64,000 nucleotides of DNA from Dechloromonas hortensis (GTDB lineage Bacteria > Pseudomonadota > Gammaproteobacteria > Burkholderiales > Rhodocyclaceae): the NCBI RefSeq assembly GCF_009469765.1, contig NZ_SSSQ01000006.1, forward strand, positions 124,001 through 188,000, read 5' to 3'. Shown here in pieces: positions 26,114 through 36,251 of the stretch (position 1 is the first letter of the stretch; each line of letters opens with the position of its first letter). A program made the translations under genes and the position numbers. The notes beneath the pieces are model-generated. The model made no database searches. It was given only the letters and a program-made list of their open reading frames with translations, and was not told the origin of the DNA.

Positions 26114-26434
26114 TCAGTCGAAGCGGTTGTCCCTGACCTGCACCCGGCCGTTTTCGATGCGTACCGGGAAAACGGGGATCGGCTCGTAGGCGGGCGGCGA
26201 CAGGGCTGCCCCGTCGACCAGGGAAAAGCGGGCGGCGTGCGCGGGGCAGGTGATTTCCAGGCCGCACAACTGACCGTTGGAAAGCGTTTCGGCCTCATGG
26301 CTGCACAGATCCTCGATCGCGTAGAAATGGCCATCGACATTGAAGACGACCATCGCCACGCCATCGACATCCAGTTGACGGCGGCTACCCGGGAGAAAGT
26401 CAGTTTCGGCTGCGACATCGGTCCATTCGCTCAT
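26114..26434 (-). CDS. Rieske [2Fe-2S] ferredoxin
   Basis: Starting at MSEWTDVAAE (GAAGGAGT upstream), this 106-residue protein has the Rieske ligands C-S-H in IEDLCSHEAETLS (about 42-54) and C-P-A-H in ITCPAHAARF (about 62-71), plus a small beta domain. Such free-standing Rieske ferredoxins transfer single electrons in the cytosol, often to oxygenases, but no oxygenase is nearby. Its place after the DUF59 gene in the suf operon suggests it supplies electrons for Fe-S assembly or for reducing persulfides in the cysteine branch; both are speculation. A 60- to 80-bp gap follows before the JAMM gene. Confidence 0.85.
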   Translation of the reverse strand: MSEWTDVAAETDFLPGSRRQLDVDGVAMVVFNVDGHFYAIEDLCSHEAETLSNGQLCGLEITCPAHAARFSLVDGAALSPPAYEPIPVFPVRIENGRVQVRDNRFD

Positions 26435-26447
26435 CGCTGATACTCCT

Positions 26448-26816
26448 TCACAGCAAGCCAAGTTCCAGGCGGGCCGCCTCGCTCATCATCTTTTTCGACC
26501 AGGGCGGGTCCCAGACCAGTTCGAGTTGCAAATCCTCAACCCCGGGGACTTCGCGGATCGTCTCGGCCACCATTTCGGGAAAAGTCTGGGCCACCGGGCA
26601 GCCGGGTGCCGTCAGCGTCATCCGGATGAGGACATGGCCGTTCTCCGGATCGACCTTGAGTTCGTAAATCAGCCCCAGGTCATAGATGTTGACCGGAATT
26701 TCCGGGTCGTAGATCGTCCGCAGGACGAAGACGATGTCGCTTTCCAGTTCGCTGCGCGGCGGCAGACGTTCGGCTTCGGTTCGTTCGGCCTTGCTCAGCC
26801 ATTGGCGAAATCCCAT
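26448..26816 (-). CDS. SUF-associated DUF59 (MIP18/SufT-type) protein
   Basis: The likely start is MGFRQWLSK at 26816, giving 122 residues. The DUF59 core is clear: LRTIYDPEIPVNIYDLGLIYEL (in shortened form) at about 33-55 and MTLTAPGCPVAQTFPEMV at about 70-88, with the conserved Cys in APGCP and a terminal WDPPWSKKMMSEAARLELG. Proteins of this kind act in maturation or targeting of Fe-S clusters and are regularly encoded in suf operons. It lies 5 bp after sufU. Confidence 0.87.
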   Translation of the reverse strand: MGFRQWLSKAERTEAERLPPRSELESDIVFVLRTIYDPEIPVNIYDLGLIYELKVDPENGHVLIRMTLTAPGCPVAQTFPEMVAETIREVPGVEDLQLELVWDPPWSKKMMSEAARLELGLL

Positions 26817-26821
26817 GCTGT

Positions 26822-27271
26822 TTACTCCGTGCTGACCGGTTGTTTTTCGGCATGCAGCGCGGCGTGCAGCGCGTGCCAAGCCAGCGTCGCGCACTTGATT
26901 CGGCTGGGGAACTCGCGGACACCGGTCAGTACATCCAGTTTGCCGAGTACAGAGCCCGAGACCGGGATTCCGCCGGTCAACATGCTGTGGAAGCCCAAAA
27001 ACAGCGCTTCGGCCTGTTGCTCATTCAGGCCTTTGAGGGCCTCGGTCATCAGTGAGGCCGAGGCCGTCGAAATGGCACAGCCGACACCTTCGAAGCGGGC
27101 ATCCTCGATCAAGCCACCGACTACTTTCAGGCGCAGCGTCAGGCGGTCGCCGCACAGCGGGTTGAAGCCCTCGGCCTGGTGGCTGGCCTCGGGCAGCGGG
27201 CCGAAATTGCGCGGCCGGCGCGCATGGTCCACGATCGTTTCCTGATACAGATCGCGCAGATCAGTGCTCAT
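26822..27271 (-). CDS. sufU: SUF Fe-S cluster scaffold/sulfurtransferase SufU (IscU-like)
   Basis: The 149-residue protein has the three cysteines of the SufU/IscU fold: NPLCGDRLTL (about residue 40), GVGCAISTAS (about 65) and RIKCATLAWHAL (about 127). The start overlaps the sufS stop by 4 bp. In bacteria that carry SufU with SufS, SufU accepts persulfide sulfur from SufS in place of SufE and passes it to SufBCD. No sufE or sufA is present in this operon, which fits the SufU-type arrangement. Confidence 0.88.
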   Translation of the reverse strand: MSTDLRDLYQETIVDHARRPRNFGPLPEASHQAEGFNPLCGDRLTLRLKVVGGLIEDARFEGVGCAISTASASLMTEALKGLNEQQAEALFLGFHSMLTGGIPVSGSVLGKLDVLTGVREFPSRIKCATLAWHALHAALHAEKQPVSTE

Positions 27272-28524
27272 CCAAACATCTCCCGGGCCTTGGTCAGCCC
27301 CTGAAACAGCGTGTCGATTTCATGCCGGGTGTTGTACAGCGCAAAGGAGGCACGCACCGTGGCCGGCACGCCGAAATGTTCCATGACCGGCATGGCGCAA
27401 TGATGGCCGGTCCGTACCGCGACGCCGCAGCTGTCGAGGATGGTGCCAATGTCATGCGGGTGGATTCCGGCCAGCGTGAAGGACAGAATGGCGCCCTTAT
27501 CGGCGGCCGTGCCGATCGGGGTCAAACCGGAGAAATCGGCGGCCAGTGCGGTGGCGTAGCGCAGCAGTTCGCTTTCGTGGGCGGCGATGGCTGCCAGGCC
27601 GACGCCACCGATATAGTCGAGGGCGGCGCCGAGGCCGATGCCGCCGGCGATATTGGGCGTGCCGGCTTCGAACTTGTAGGGCAGGTCGTTCCAGCTTGAG
27701 CCGGCAAAGCGGACCTCGCGGATCATGTCGCCGCCGCCCTGGTAAGGCGGCATGCTGTCAAGGATGGCGCGCCGGGCGTAGAGCACGCCGATACCGGTCG
27801 GGCCGTACAGCTTGTGGCCGGAAAAGGCATAGAAGTCGCAGTCGATATCCATCACATTGACCGGCAGGTGGGCGACCGCCTGCGCGCCATCGAGCAGCAC
27901 CACGGCACCGACCTGATGCGCCAGTTCGACCAGCTGCTTGACCGGGTTGATGCTGCCCAGCGCATTCGACATGTGGCTCAGCGCGACCAGTCGGGTGCGC
28001 GGCCCGAGCAATTCGGCGAATCGCGCGACGTTGAGCTGGCCGGCGTCGTCGATCGGCGCCACCCGCAGCAGCGCGCCGCTGCGCAGGCAAAGCAATTGCC
28101 AGGGGACGATGTTGGAATGGTGCTCCATTTCGGTGATCAGGATCTCGTCGCCGGCCTGCATGCGCTGGCCATAGCTGCTCGCCACCAGGTTGATCGACTC
28201 GGTGGTGCCGCGGGTGAAGATGATCTCCTCGCGGCTCGACGCGTGGATGAAATCGCGCACCCGGTCGCGTGCCGCTTCATAGGCCTCGGTCGCTTCCTGG
28301 CTCATTTGGTGCACGCCGCGGTGGATATTGGCGTTGTAGTGGGCGTAATAGTGCCGTTCGGCCTCGATCACCGACCATGGCTTCTGGCTGGTCGCCGCAT
28401 TGTCGAGATAGACCAGCGGTTGGCCATGGACTGCGCGCTGCAAGATCGGGAAGTCCTGGCGCAGGCGGGCGACATCGAGGGCGGGAAGCCTTGCGGTCGG
28501 CGAGGTATTCAAGGCGCTCAGCAT
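27268..28524 (-). CDS. sufS: Cysteine desulfurase SufS
   Basis: This 418-residue fold-type I PLP enzyme has the pyridoxal lysine in FYAFSGHKLYGPTG (about residue 240) and the persulfide-forming Cys in VRTGHHCAMPVMEHFG (about residue 375). The N-terminal region shows VYLDNAATSQKP and the middle ITEMEHHSNIVPWQ, typical of group II desulfurases. It removes sulfur from cysteine to supply the SufBCD scaffold. The operon also encodes a way to make that cysteine, which is the notable feature of this locus. Confidence 0.95.
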   Translation of the reverse strand: MLSALNTSPTARLPALDVARLRQDFPILQRAVHGQPLVYLDNAATSQKPWSVIEAERHYYAHYNANIHRGVHQMSQEATEAYEAARDRVRDFIHASSREEIIFTRGTTESINLVASSYGQRMQAGDEILITEMEHHSNIVPWQLLCLRSGALLRVAPIDDAGQLNVARFAELLGPRTRLVALSHMSNALGSINPVKQLVELAHQVGAVVLLDGAQAVAHLPVNVMDIDCDFYAFSGHKLYGPTGIGVLYARRAILDSMPPYQGGGDMIREVRFAGSSWNDLPYKFEAGTPNIAGGIGLGAALDYIGGVGLAAIAAHESELLRYATALAADFSGLTPIGTAADKGAILSFTLAGIHPHDIGTILDSCGVAVRTGHHCAMPVMEHFGVPATVRASFALYNTRHEIDTLFQGLTKAREMFG

Positions 28525-28534
28525 CTTGCCTCCC

Positions 28535-29842
28535 TCACTGCCGCGGCAGCTTGTGCTGCAGCAGTTGATCCAGCCGCTCCTGCAGGGACAGCGGGCCGAC
28601 CCGGTCGATGATTTCCTTGGCGAAGGCCCGGGTCAGTATCACCCGGGCCGAGGCTTCACCGATGCCCCGGGCGCGCAGATAGTAAACCTGATCCTCGTCC
28701 AGTTGGCCGACCGTTGCGCCATGGCTGCACTTGACATCGTCGGCCCAGATTTCCAGTTGCGGCTTGGTGTCGATCTCGGCGTTTTCCGAGAGCAGCAGAT
28801 TATGGTTGGTCTGCTGGGCATCGCTGCCCTGGGCATCGGGATGCACTACCACCCGGCCATTGAAGACGGCACGCGACGCGCCGTTCAGGATGCCTTTGTA
28901 GAGTTCGCGACTGGTACAGCGGGGTTTCTGATGGTCGATCCAGGTATGGTGATCGACATGCTGGCGGCCATCGCTCAGATAAAGCCCATCCAACGTGCAA
29001 TGGGCGTCCTCGGCCTGGAACTTGACGGCGATGCCGGTCCGGGCCAGGCGGGCGCCGAGGGCGAAGGAGGTCGAGGTGAACCGGCTTTTTGCCGCCTGCG
29101 AGACGTTGACCGTAGCAATATGAAAAGCCGCCGGGCTTTCCTGCTGGACCTTGTGATGTTCAAGCGTGGCGCCGCTGCCAACGAGAATGTCGGTGACCGT
29201 ATTGGTGAAATAGCTGCTCTCGCCGAGGGCGACATGCTGTTCGACGATACTGGCCGAACTGCCAGCGCCGGCGACCAGCAGATTACGCGGCTGGACCGCG
29301 AGATTGGCCTCGCTGGTAATGAACAGCAACTGGATCGGGGCGGCCAGCGCCGCTTCAGGCGGCAAGCGAACATAGGCGCCATCGGCCATGAAGGCAAGAT
29401 TCAGATCGGCGAAGGGCGAGGCCGGCGGGTAGGTGACCAACGTATCCTCCGGCCAATCCTGATCCTGCTCGAGCTGATAGGCCAGGCTGCTCAACACGGT
29501 GCCCGGCGGCAGGCGGCCCGGCCGGGAGAGTCCGGGGTCCAGGCGGCCATTGACGAAGACCAGAAGATGGCTGTCGGGCAGGGCATGGAGGGCGACCTGC
29601 GGGGCCAGCAAATTGTCGCTGGCGGTCGGCAGGATGTTGAAGCGGCCTTTTTCGATGCTCGCCACACTGGTGTATTTCCAGTCCTCGTCGTGGAGTGTCG
29701 GAAAGCCCTGCTGGCTGAAGCGACCAATCGCCTCGGCCCGGGCCTGGCGCAGCCAGTCCAGATGCTGGCCCGGCAAAATGCCCGAAATTCGCCGAAAGGC
29801 GCCCAGGTAATCGGCAGCCGAGCCGGGGACGCGGGCGTTCAT
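28535..29842 (-). CDS. sufD: Fe-S cluster assembly scaffold protein SufD
   Basis: The 435-residue protein shows the SufD core beta-helix with a helical N-terminus (EDWKYTSVASIEKGRF near residues 50-65), SIVEQHVALGES, DHHTWIDHQKPRCTSRELYKG (in part) and the terminal signature KCSHGATVGQLDEDQVYYLRARGI. SufD forms the SufBC2D complex on which clusters are built and includes the conserved His in KCSHGATVG. Start and stop are set by the ATGA overlap with sufC and a 10-bp gap before sufS. Confidence 0.93.
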   Translation of the reverse strand: MNARVPGSAADYLGAFRRISGILPGQHLDWLRQARAEAIGRFSQQGFPTLHDEDWKYTSVASIEKGRFNILPTASDNLLAPQVALHALPDSHLLVFVNGRLDPGLSRPGRLPPGTVLSSLAYQLEQDQDWPEDTLVTYPPASPFADLNLAFMADGAYVRLPPEAALAAPIQLLFITSEANLAVQPRNLLVAGAGSSASIVEQHVALGESSYFTNTVTDILVGSGATLEHHKVQQESPAAFHIATVNVSQAAKSRFTSTSFALGARLARTGIAVKFQAEDAHCTLDGLYLSDGRQHVDHHTWIDHQKPRCTSRELYKGILNGASRAVFNGRVVVHPDAQGSDAQQTNHNLLLSENAEIDTKPQLEIWADDVKCSHGATVGQLDEDQVYYLRARGIGEASARVILTRAFAKEIIDRVGPLSLQERLDQLLQHKLPRQ

Positions 29843-30606
29843 GGCGTGGCCGCCTGCCGTCCCGGATGATCCGCCGGCGTGCCGTAGCCGGTGCGTTCGA
29901 GTTCGATGGCCAGTTCGCGACCGCCGGAGCGGGCGATACGTCCATCCGCCAGGACATGCACTTTGTCCGGCACGACGTAGTCGAGCAGGCGCTGGTAATG
30001 GGTGACCAGAACGATCGCCCGCTGCGGGCTGCGCAGCCCGTTGATGCCGGCGGCGACCACTTTCAGGGCGTCGATGTCGAGGCCCGAATCACTTTCGTCG
30101 AGCAAGGCGAGCGTCGGTTCGAGGAGGACCATCTGGAGTATCTCGTTGCGCTTCTTCTCGCCGCCGGAAAAGCCCTGGTTGACCGGACGGTAGAGCAGGC
30201 TCTCGTCCATTTCCATCTGCTTCAGCTTGTTGCGGATCAGGGCGAGAAAGTCGATGGCGTCGAGTTCGGGCAGACCACGATGGCGGCGCAGCGCATTGAG
30301 TGCCGCCTTGAGGAAATAGACATTGGCCACGCCGGGGATTTCAACTGGATACTGGAAGGCGAGGAGTATTCCTTGCTGGGCTCGTTCCTCGACGTTCAGT
30401 TCGAGCAGGTTGCTGCCCTGATAAAGGATTTCTCCCGAACTGACGACATAGCCTTCGCGTCCGGCCAGCACATGGGCCAGCGTGCTTTTTCCCGAACCGT
30501 TCGGGCCCATGATGGCATGGACTTCGCCGGCCTTGACGCTGAGATCGAGGCCCTTGAGGATGGGCTTGCCATCGACGCTGACGTGCAGGTTGCGGATATC
30601 GAGCAT
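29839..30606 (-). CDS. sufC: Fe-S cluster assembly ATPase SufC
   Basis: This 255-residue ABC-type ATPase has Walker A GPNGSGKST (about 34-42), the SufC-type signature FSGGEKKRNEIL (about 144-155), Walker B LALLDESDSGLDIDAL and the switch His in VLVTHYQRLL. SufC energises conformational change in SufBC2D. It overlaps sufD by 4 bp and follows sufB by 14 bp. Confidence 0.95.
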   Translation of the reverse strand: MLDIRNLHVSVDGKPILKGLDLSVKAGEVHAIMGPNGSGKSTLAHVLAGREGYVVSSGEILYQGSNLLELNVEERAQQGILLAFQYPVEIPGVANVYFLKAALNALRRHRGLPELDAIDFLALIRNKLKQMEMDESLLYRPVNQGFSGGEKKRNEILQMVLLEPTLALLDESDSGLDIDALKVVAAGINGLRSPQRAIVLVTHYQRLLDYVVPDKVHVLADGRIARSGGRELAIELERTGYGTPADHPGRQAATP

Positions 30607-30620
30607 GGTGGGTGCGGCTC

Positions 30621-32069
<1,449 letters not shown>

Positions 32070-32227
32070 GGCTCGCCTCCTTCGCAACTTGGACCGGTGG
32101 GTCTATCCATCGTTCCGGCTACCTCGGCTGCCCATCTGCTTGATGGCAAATGAAGCGAACCAAGCCGGCTCATATGAACTCGAATTAATGGGGGATTCTG
32201 CTTCTTTCCCATTTTGAGGTACTTACC

Positions 32228-32497
32228 ATGAACAACTTTTTCAACAGCTTGTTTCACCCATACGGCGACAAGTCTGGCCATGGCGTCATGGATCGGGGGT
32301 TTGTTTCCAATCACACCCGCTTCATCAACCACTTTCTCGAGGAACACCCTGAGGTGGTCAAGGACCAGCACAAAGGCTGGCATATTTACTGGGACAAGCA
32401 AGTCGATTTGGTCGCCCAGAAAAAAGCCGAACTGGATAGCGTCCCCGACGATGGCTACGGCTTTCACCGCCATGGTCCAATCAAAGGGCCGGAGTGA
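32228..32497 (+). CDS. DUF3460 family protein
   Basis: The 89-residue protein contains the DUF3460 core from about residue 26 to 62: SNHTRFINHFLEEHPEVVKDQHKG and WHIYWDKQVDL. This short family is common in betaproteobacteria, and I know of no established function. Here the core has extra His/Gly-rich ends. A GAGGT ribosome site precedes the ATG. It is divergent from sufB (158-bp gap) and convergent with the PAS gene. Confidence 0.75.
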   Translation: MNNFFNSLFHPYGDKSGHGVMDRGFVSNHTRFINHFLEEHPEVVKDQHKGWHIYWDKQVDLVAQKKAELDSVPDDGYGFHRHGPIKGPE

Positions 32498-32526
32498 GCT
32501 TTGCTCGCCCGGCCACGGACAATAGC

Positions 32527-32946
32527 CTACTTGCTTTGGCGGGCCGCTTTTTCGCGCAGAAAGCGCTCTGTCACATCCCGCGCCATCGCAACCGAGCCGA
32601 TGACTTTTCCGGCTTTGTCGCTGACCAGTGCAAAGCTCATTTCGACATAGAGCGTCTGCCCCGACTTGTGTGCCGCTCGGGTCACGGTCGGGCGGCCGTG
32701 TAGTCGCGTCGAACCGTTCTGCATCGCCGCATCAAAACCCCGCCAATGGGCGGCACGCAGGGGTTCGGGAATGATCAGGTCGAGGCTCTGGCCGCAGGCC
32801 TCGGCGGCGCTATAGCCGAGCATCGATGCGGCAGCTGGGTTCCAGCGTTCGATAATGCCGTCGCGATTCGAGTAGATCAGCGCATCGGCCGTGTGCTCGA
32901 CGATCAAGTCGCCGAGGGAGGAAACCGCTTGCAGATTGTCATCCAT
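32527..32946 (-). CDS. Single PAS-domain protein
   Basis: The 139-residue protein is one PAS domain: DLIVEHTADALIYSNRDGIIERWNPAAASMLGYSAAEACGQSL (in part) at about 12-55, a PxxLRAAHWRGF helix and a final IGSVAMARDVTERF strand. No output domain is attached. Stand-alone PAS proteins of this type may bind heme or flavin and act as sensors through protein contacts; no ligand can be assigned from sequence. It lies 33 bp downstream of the DUF3079 gene and may share its transcript. Confidence 0.82.
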   Translation of the reverse strand: MDDNLQAVSSLGDLIVEHTADALIYSNRDGIIERWNPAAASMLGYSAAEACGQSLDLIIPEPLRAAHWRGFDAAMQNGSTRLHGRPTVTRAAHKSGQTLYVEMSFALVSDKAGKVIGSVAMARDVTERFLREKAARQSK

Positions 32947-32979
32947 AGTTGGCTCTCCTGTTTGTTGCCGAACATGAAA

Positions 32980-33216
32980 CTAGGTCTTCGTTTCAGGCTG
33001 CTCGTTCGGGTCGATGCCCCAATCGCCCCACATGTACCAGTCCTCGCCGAGCATTTCGGACGGGTGCTGGGTGCGACCGGAGCCATTGCCGCACTGCAAG
33101 GCGTTCACCGAGCAATATTTGTCGCATCCCCAACAGGTCCGCTCGGGATGTTTTGGATTCAACGGAAATTTTTTCGCCATTTCAGGCGACTTGAAAAACG
33201 TCGGTGTTTTGCTCAT
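32980..33216 (-). CDS. DUF3079 family small Cys-rich protein
   Basis: From MSKTPTFFKS (33216) the protein has 78 residues; a shorter start at MAKKFPLNP (33180) is equally possible, and a TTG at 33282 is rejected because it lies inside the palindrome described at 33261-33287. The family motif is KFPLNPKHPERTCWGCDKYC, then CGNGSGRTQHP and GEDW. The cysteine pattern C-x2-C-x3-C-x6-C could bind zinc or an Fe-S centre. The function is unknown. The IscR-like operator just upstream suggests control by Fe-S or redox status. Confidence 0.72.
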   Translation of the reverse strand: MSKTPTFFKSPEMAKKFPLNPKHPERTCWGCDKYCSVNALQCGNGSGRTQHPSEMLGEDWYMWGDWGIDPNEQPETKT

Positions 33217-33260
33217 GCCCGCGGTCTCGAAATAGTTCCTGAACCCGATATCGGCTAGTC

Positions 33261-33287
33261 TATAGCTGAGTAGTTTACTCAACTATA
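33261..33287. promoter_or_regulatory. IscR-like 27-bp palindromic operator upstream of the DUF3079 gene
   Basis: TATAGCTGAGTA-GTT-TACTCAACTATA is palindromic at 22 of 27 positions. Its inner 25 bp (33262-33286) agree with the IscR type-1 consensus ATAsYYGACTRwwwYAGTCRRsTAT at 22 positions. The differences include a symmetric C/G exchange (GAGT...ACTC instead of GACT...AGTC). It ends 45 bp upstream of the chosen DUF3079 start. An Rrf2-family regulator is the likely ligand; none is encoded in the window. Confidence 0.6.
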
Positions 33288-33363
33288 TTGGCAATTATTT
33301 GATCTCGCTCACAAGATCGGCGTTGAGGCCGATGGTCGCCGAGTGCGTCGGCTCCCTGGCGTC

Positions 33364-35976
33364 CTAAACCTTTTTCTCACCGGCAAAGGCGCGCAATTCG
33401 GCCTCCAGTTGCTTGGCGCGGCTGATGTCGTTGAAAGTGATCACGACACCGTCGATGACATTTTCCAGGGTCCGGTAGGGCATGATCTTGACCTGGAACC
33501 AGCGGCCATCGCCGGTCGTAACTTCACGGTCCGAGAAAACCAGCGTGTGCAGAACCTCCTCGGCATCGTGCCGGAAGTCGGGGTAGTCGAGGTCGGTGAC
33601 GATGTCCGACAAGGCGCGGCCGAGATCGCTCGGGATCAGCTTGAACAGGCGCGTCGCCTGGGTGGTGAAGCGCCGGACATGCAGCGCGTTATCCAGGAAA
33701 ACGGTAGCGATGTCGGTACTGTTGAGCAGGTTCTTCATGTCGTTGTTGGTCGTTGATAGCTCATCGACCTTCGATTGCAGTTCGACATTCACCGTCTGCA
33801 GCTCTTCGTTCAAGGACTGCATTTCTTCCTTGGAAGTGGTGAGCTCTTCATTGGTGGACTGCAACTCCTCGTTGGTCGACTGCAACTCCTCGTTGGCCGA
33901 CTTGAGCTCTTCATGCGAGGTTTGCATTTCCTCGCGCAACGTCCGTATTTCCAGGTGAGCCTGCAGCAGCGCTTGTTCCAGCTCCATTTCACGCGGGCTA
34001 CCCCGTCCCCCGCGCTTGCCGGGCGCAGCGGCGTAGGGTTTTGCCGTTGTCGCGGTATCCCTGAAGACCAGCATGAGCATGCCGCGCAGGGCGGCTGGTT
34101 CGGCAATGGGTTGCAGCGTCAGGTCCACAATTTGCGTAACGCCATTGCTGTCGACCGAAAGGTTGGGGCAGACCACCTGTTCGCCGCTGCGCAAGGCCTT
34201 CGGCATGGCCAGCGCAATGGCCTGGCGTAGCCCGTCGCGGGCCATGGCGTGGATATTCCAGTTCACCTTGCCGGCAGCGGGTTCGAGATATTTGCCGGTA
34301 CGGCCGCTGATATAGACCAGGTCACCGGTCGCGGTGACCAGCACGGCGGCCGGCGAGAACTGCTGGAGGAGCAGTTCGTCGGCAAGGTGTTGCAGATTGG
34401 CGGGAACCTGTTCGGGCTTTGTTTCCATCGGAGACTCTGTTCTTGTAGGTAGATCGCGGGTCGGGAATTCAAGGGATGTCGGGCGCGTAAGGCTGTCGTT
34501 GCGCCGGAATAAGCGTGCCTTGCTCTCCAGCGGCACGAAAAGATCGGTAAAGCTGCCTATCGTTTCGGCACTGCCCAGCATCAGCACGCCCCCCGGCTTG
34601 AGACTGTAGTGGAAGAGGGGAAGAACACGCTTCTGAAGCTCGGCGCCGAGGTAGATCAGCAGATTGCGGCAGGTCAGGATATCAAGTTTGGTGAAGGGTG
34701 GGTCCATGATCAGGTTTTGCGGTGCAAAGACCACCATTTCACGAATTTCCTTACAGATACGAAAATTGTCTCCCTCGTCGATGAAGAAGCGTTTCAGGCG
34801 ATCCTCCGAGACGTCCGCGGCGATATTGGCCGGGTAAATGCCACGCCGTGCCTTTTCGATGGCATCCGGGTCAAGATCCGTGGCGAAGATCTGGACGGAA
34901 TAGCGGGCGGGGGGCGGCATTTTGTCCATGGCTTCACGAAAGGCGATCGCCAGGGAAAATGCCTCTTCGCCAGTCGAGCAGCCTGCCACCCAGGCGCGTA
35001 GCGTGCCCCCACCCGGGTAGCTAGCGAGCAAGCCGGGCAGCACGTGTTCCTGAAGGTAGGCCCAGGTCGCCGGATCGCGAAAGAAACTGGTGACCCCGAT
35101 CAGCAATTCCTTGAACAGCAATTCGACTTCCTGCAGGTTTTCGCGCAGGTAACGGGCGTAATCGGCAATCCGGTCCAGTTGATGAATGGCCATGCGCCGT
35201 TCGATCCGACGATAGACCGTGGTTTTCTTGTAAAGCGAAAAGTCGTGGCCGGTCGCTGCCCGCAGCAGGATGCAGATTATTTCGAAAGCTGTCTTGTCGG
35301 CCGTGCTTTCGGTGGCCGGCACGGGACGGACGGGCGGGTAATGATGCGCATGCTGCAGGGTATCGATGATGCGCAGCGGCAGTTCTTCTGCCACCGCAAT
35401 GATGTCGGTCAGGCCGGTGGCAATGGCACTTTTCGGCATGCTGTCGAACTTGGCGTTGGCCGGCTCCTGGACCAGGACGAGGCCGCCGTATTCCTTGATG
35501 CTGCGCAGACCGAGCGTGCCATCCGAGCCCATGCCCGAGAGGATGACGCCGATGGCATGCTCGCGCCGGTCTTCGGCCAGCGCATGGAAGAAAAAGTCGA
35601 TCGGCAGCCGCAATCCGCGTGGTGCGACGGGCGCCAGTAGATACAGGTTGCCGTGCAGAATGGAGATATTGGTATTGGGCGGAATGACGTAGACACAATC
35701 GGGCTTGACCTTCATCCGGTTGCGCGCCTGCTCGACCGGCATGGTTGTCGCCCGCTGCAGCAATTCGGAGAGCATGTCCTCGCGATCGGGGTCGAGGTGC
35801 TGGATGACGATAAAGGCCATGCCACTGGCAGCGGGGACGTGTCCGAGAAACTGTTCCAGCGCCTCAAGACCGCCGGCCGAAGCACCGATTGCGACAATCG
35901 GGAAAGGTTGCGCCGGGCGATGCGCTACGACATTGGCCTGGTGACTTGGCGGGCGCGTTTTGGGTACGGTCGGCAT
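33364..35976 (-). CDS. CheB-CheR-coiled coil-PAS fusion protein
   Basis: This is a large (about 870-residue) chemotaxis-type fusion. A CheB methylesterase domain (about 25-210) has GASAGG, VIQHLDPDRED and ILSGMGSDGT. A CheR methyltransferase domain (about 235-490) has TVYRRIERRM, VTSFFRDP, WVAGCSTGEEAFSLA, NLIMDPPFTKLDILTCRNLLIY (in part). A PAS-like region is followed by a long coiled coil built of ELQSTNEEL heptads (about 690-760) and a final PAS domain with FQVKIMPYRT and a DISRAKQLE end. No receptor, CheA or CheW is nearby, so it probably serves a non-flagellar signalling path. The start is uncertain; upstream ATGs at 36015 and 36066 exist. Confidence 0.88.
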   Translation of the reverse strand: MPTVPKTRPPSHQANVVAHRPAQPFPIVAIGASAGGLEALEQFLGHVPAASGMAFIVIQHLDPDREDMLSELLQRATTMPVEQARNRMKVKPDCVYVIPPNTNISILHGNLYLLAPVAPRGLRLPIDFFFHALAEDRREHAIGVILSGMGSDGTLGLRSIKEYGGLVLVQEPANAKFDSMPKSAIATGLTDIIAVAEELPLRIIDTLQHAHHYPPVRPVPATESTADKTAFEIICILLRAATGHDFSLYKKTTVYRRIERRMAIHQLDRIADYARYLRENLQEVELLFKELLIGVTSFFRDPATWAYLQEHVLPGLLASYPGGGTLRAWVAGCSTGEEAFSLAIAFREAMDKMPPPARYSVQIFATDLDPDAIEKARRGIYPANIAADVSEDRLKRFFIDEGDNFRICKEIREMVVFAPQNLIMDPPFTKLDILTCRNLLIYLGAELQKRVLPLFHYSLKPGGVLMLGSAETIGSFTDLFVPLESKARLFRRNDSLTRPTSLEFPTRDLPTRTESPMETKPEQVPANLQHLADELLLQQFSPAAVLVTATGDLVYISGRTGKYLEPAAGKVNWNIHAMARDGLRQAIALAMPKALRSGEQVVCPNLSVDSNGVTQIVDLTLQPIAEPAALRGMLMLVFRDTATTAKPYAAAPGKRGGRGSPREMELEQALLQAHLEIRTLREEMQTSHEELKSANEELQSTNEELQSTNEELTTSKEEMQSLNEELQTVNVELQSKVDELSTTNNDMKNLLNSTDIATVFLDNALHVRRFTTQATRLFKLIPSDLGRALSDIVTDLDYPDFRHDAEEVLHTLVFSDREVTTGDGRWFQVKIMPYRTLENVIDGVVITFNDISRAKQLEAELRAFAGEKKV
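33861..33902 (-). repeat. Tandem 21-bp repeat encoding coiled-coil heptads
   Basis: Two near-identical 21-bp units (gcaactcctcgttggtcgac plus t, then the same with one change) encode ELQSTNE heptads of the CheB-CheR-PAS coiled coil. Degenerate further copies flank them. Such units can change helix length by slippage. Confidence 0.7.
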
Positions 35977-36092
35977 CACTCGCCACTCGCTATCAATATT
36001 TTTCCTTACGGACATCTGGGGATTCGGAGACCGTTTCAGGGTGCACCGAATCAGCCGCCACTGCAATCAATAAATCGCCGCCAAGCAGAACG

Positions 36093-36113
36093 TATGTGCG
36101 CTTGCACACAGAG
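36093..36113 (+). promoter_or_regulatory. TATGTGCG-N7-ACAGAG box upstream of the VIT transporter gene
   Basis: TATGTGCG, CTTGCAC, ACAGAG lies in the 275-bp divergent gap between the CheB-CheR fusion and the VIT gene, 139 bp before the latter's ATG. It contains TGTGC-N4-GCACA as an inverted repeat and matches the shared 21-bp box seen in front of many genes to the right. Confidence 0.55.
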
Positions 36114-36251
36114 TTCAATCGCAGTCCAACGGTAATGGCGAGATGCGCCTTGACTATCGCCATCGGCAGACCAGTATTGATGTTGGGCTGGCCTTGTTGC
36201 AGCCCGGAAAGCGCGAGAACGGAATCCAACTGCCTTGGAGTCAGGATATTC

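Noticed and set aside
33282-33282. TTG at 33282 as the start of the DUF3079 gene
   Set aside because: It lies inside the 27-bp palindrome and has no ribosome site; family similarity begins much later.
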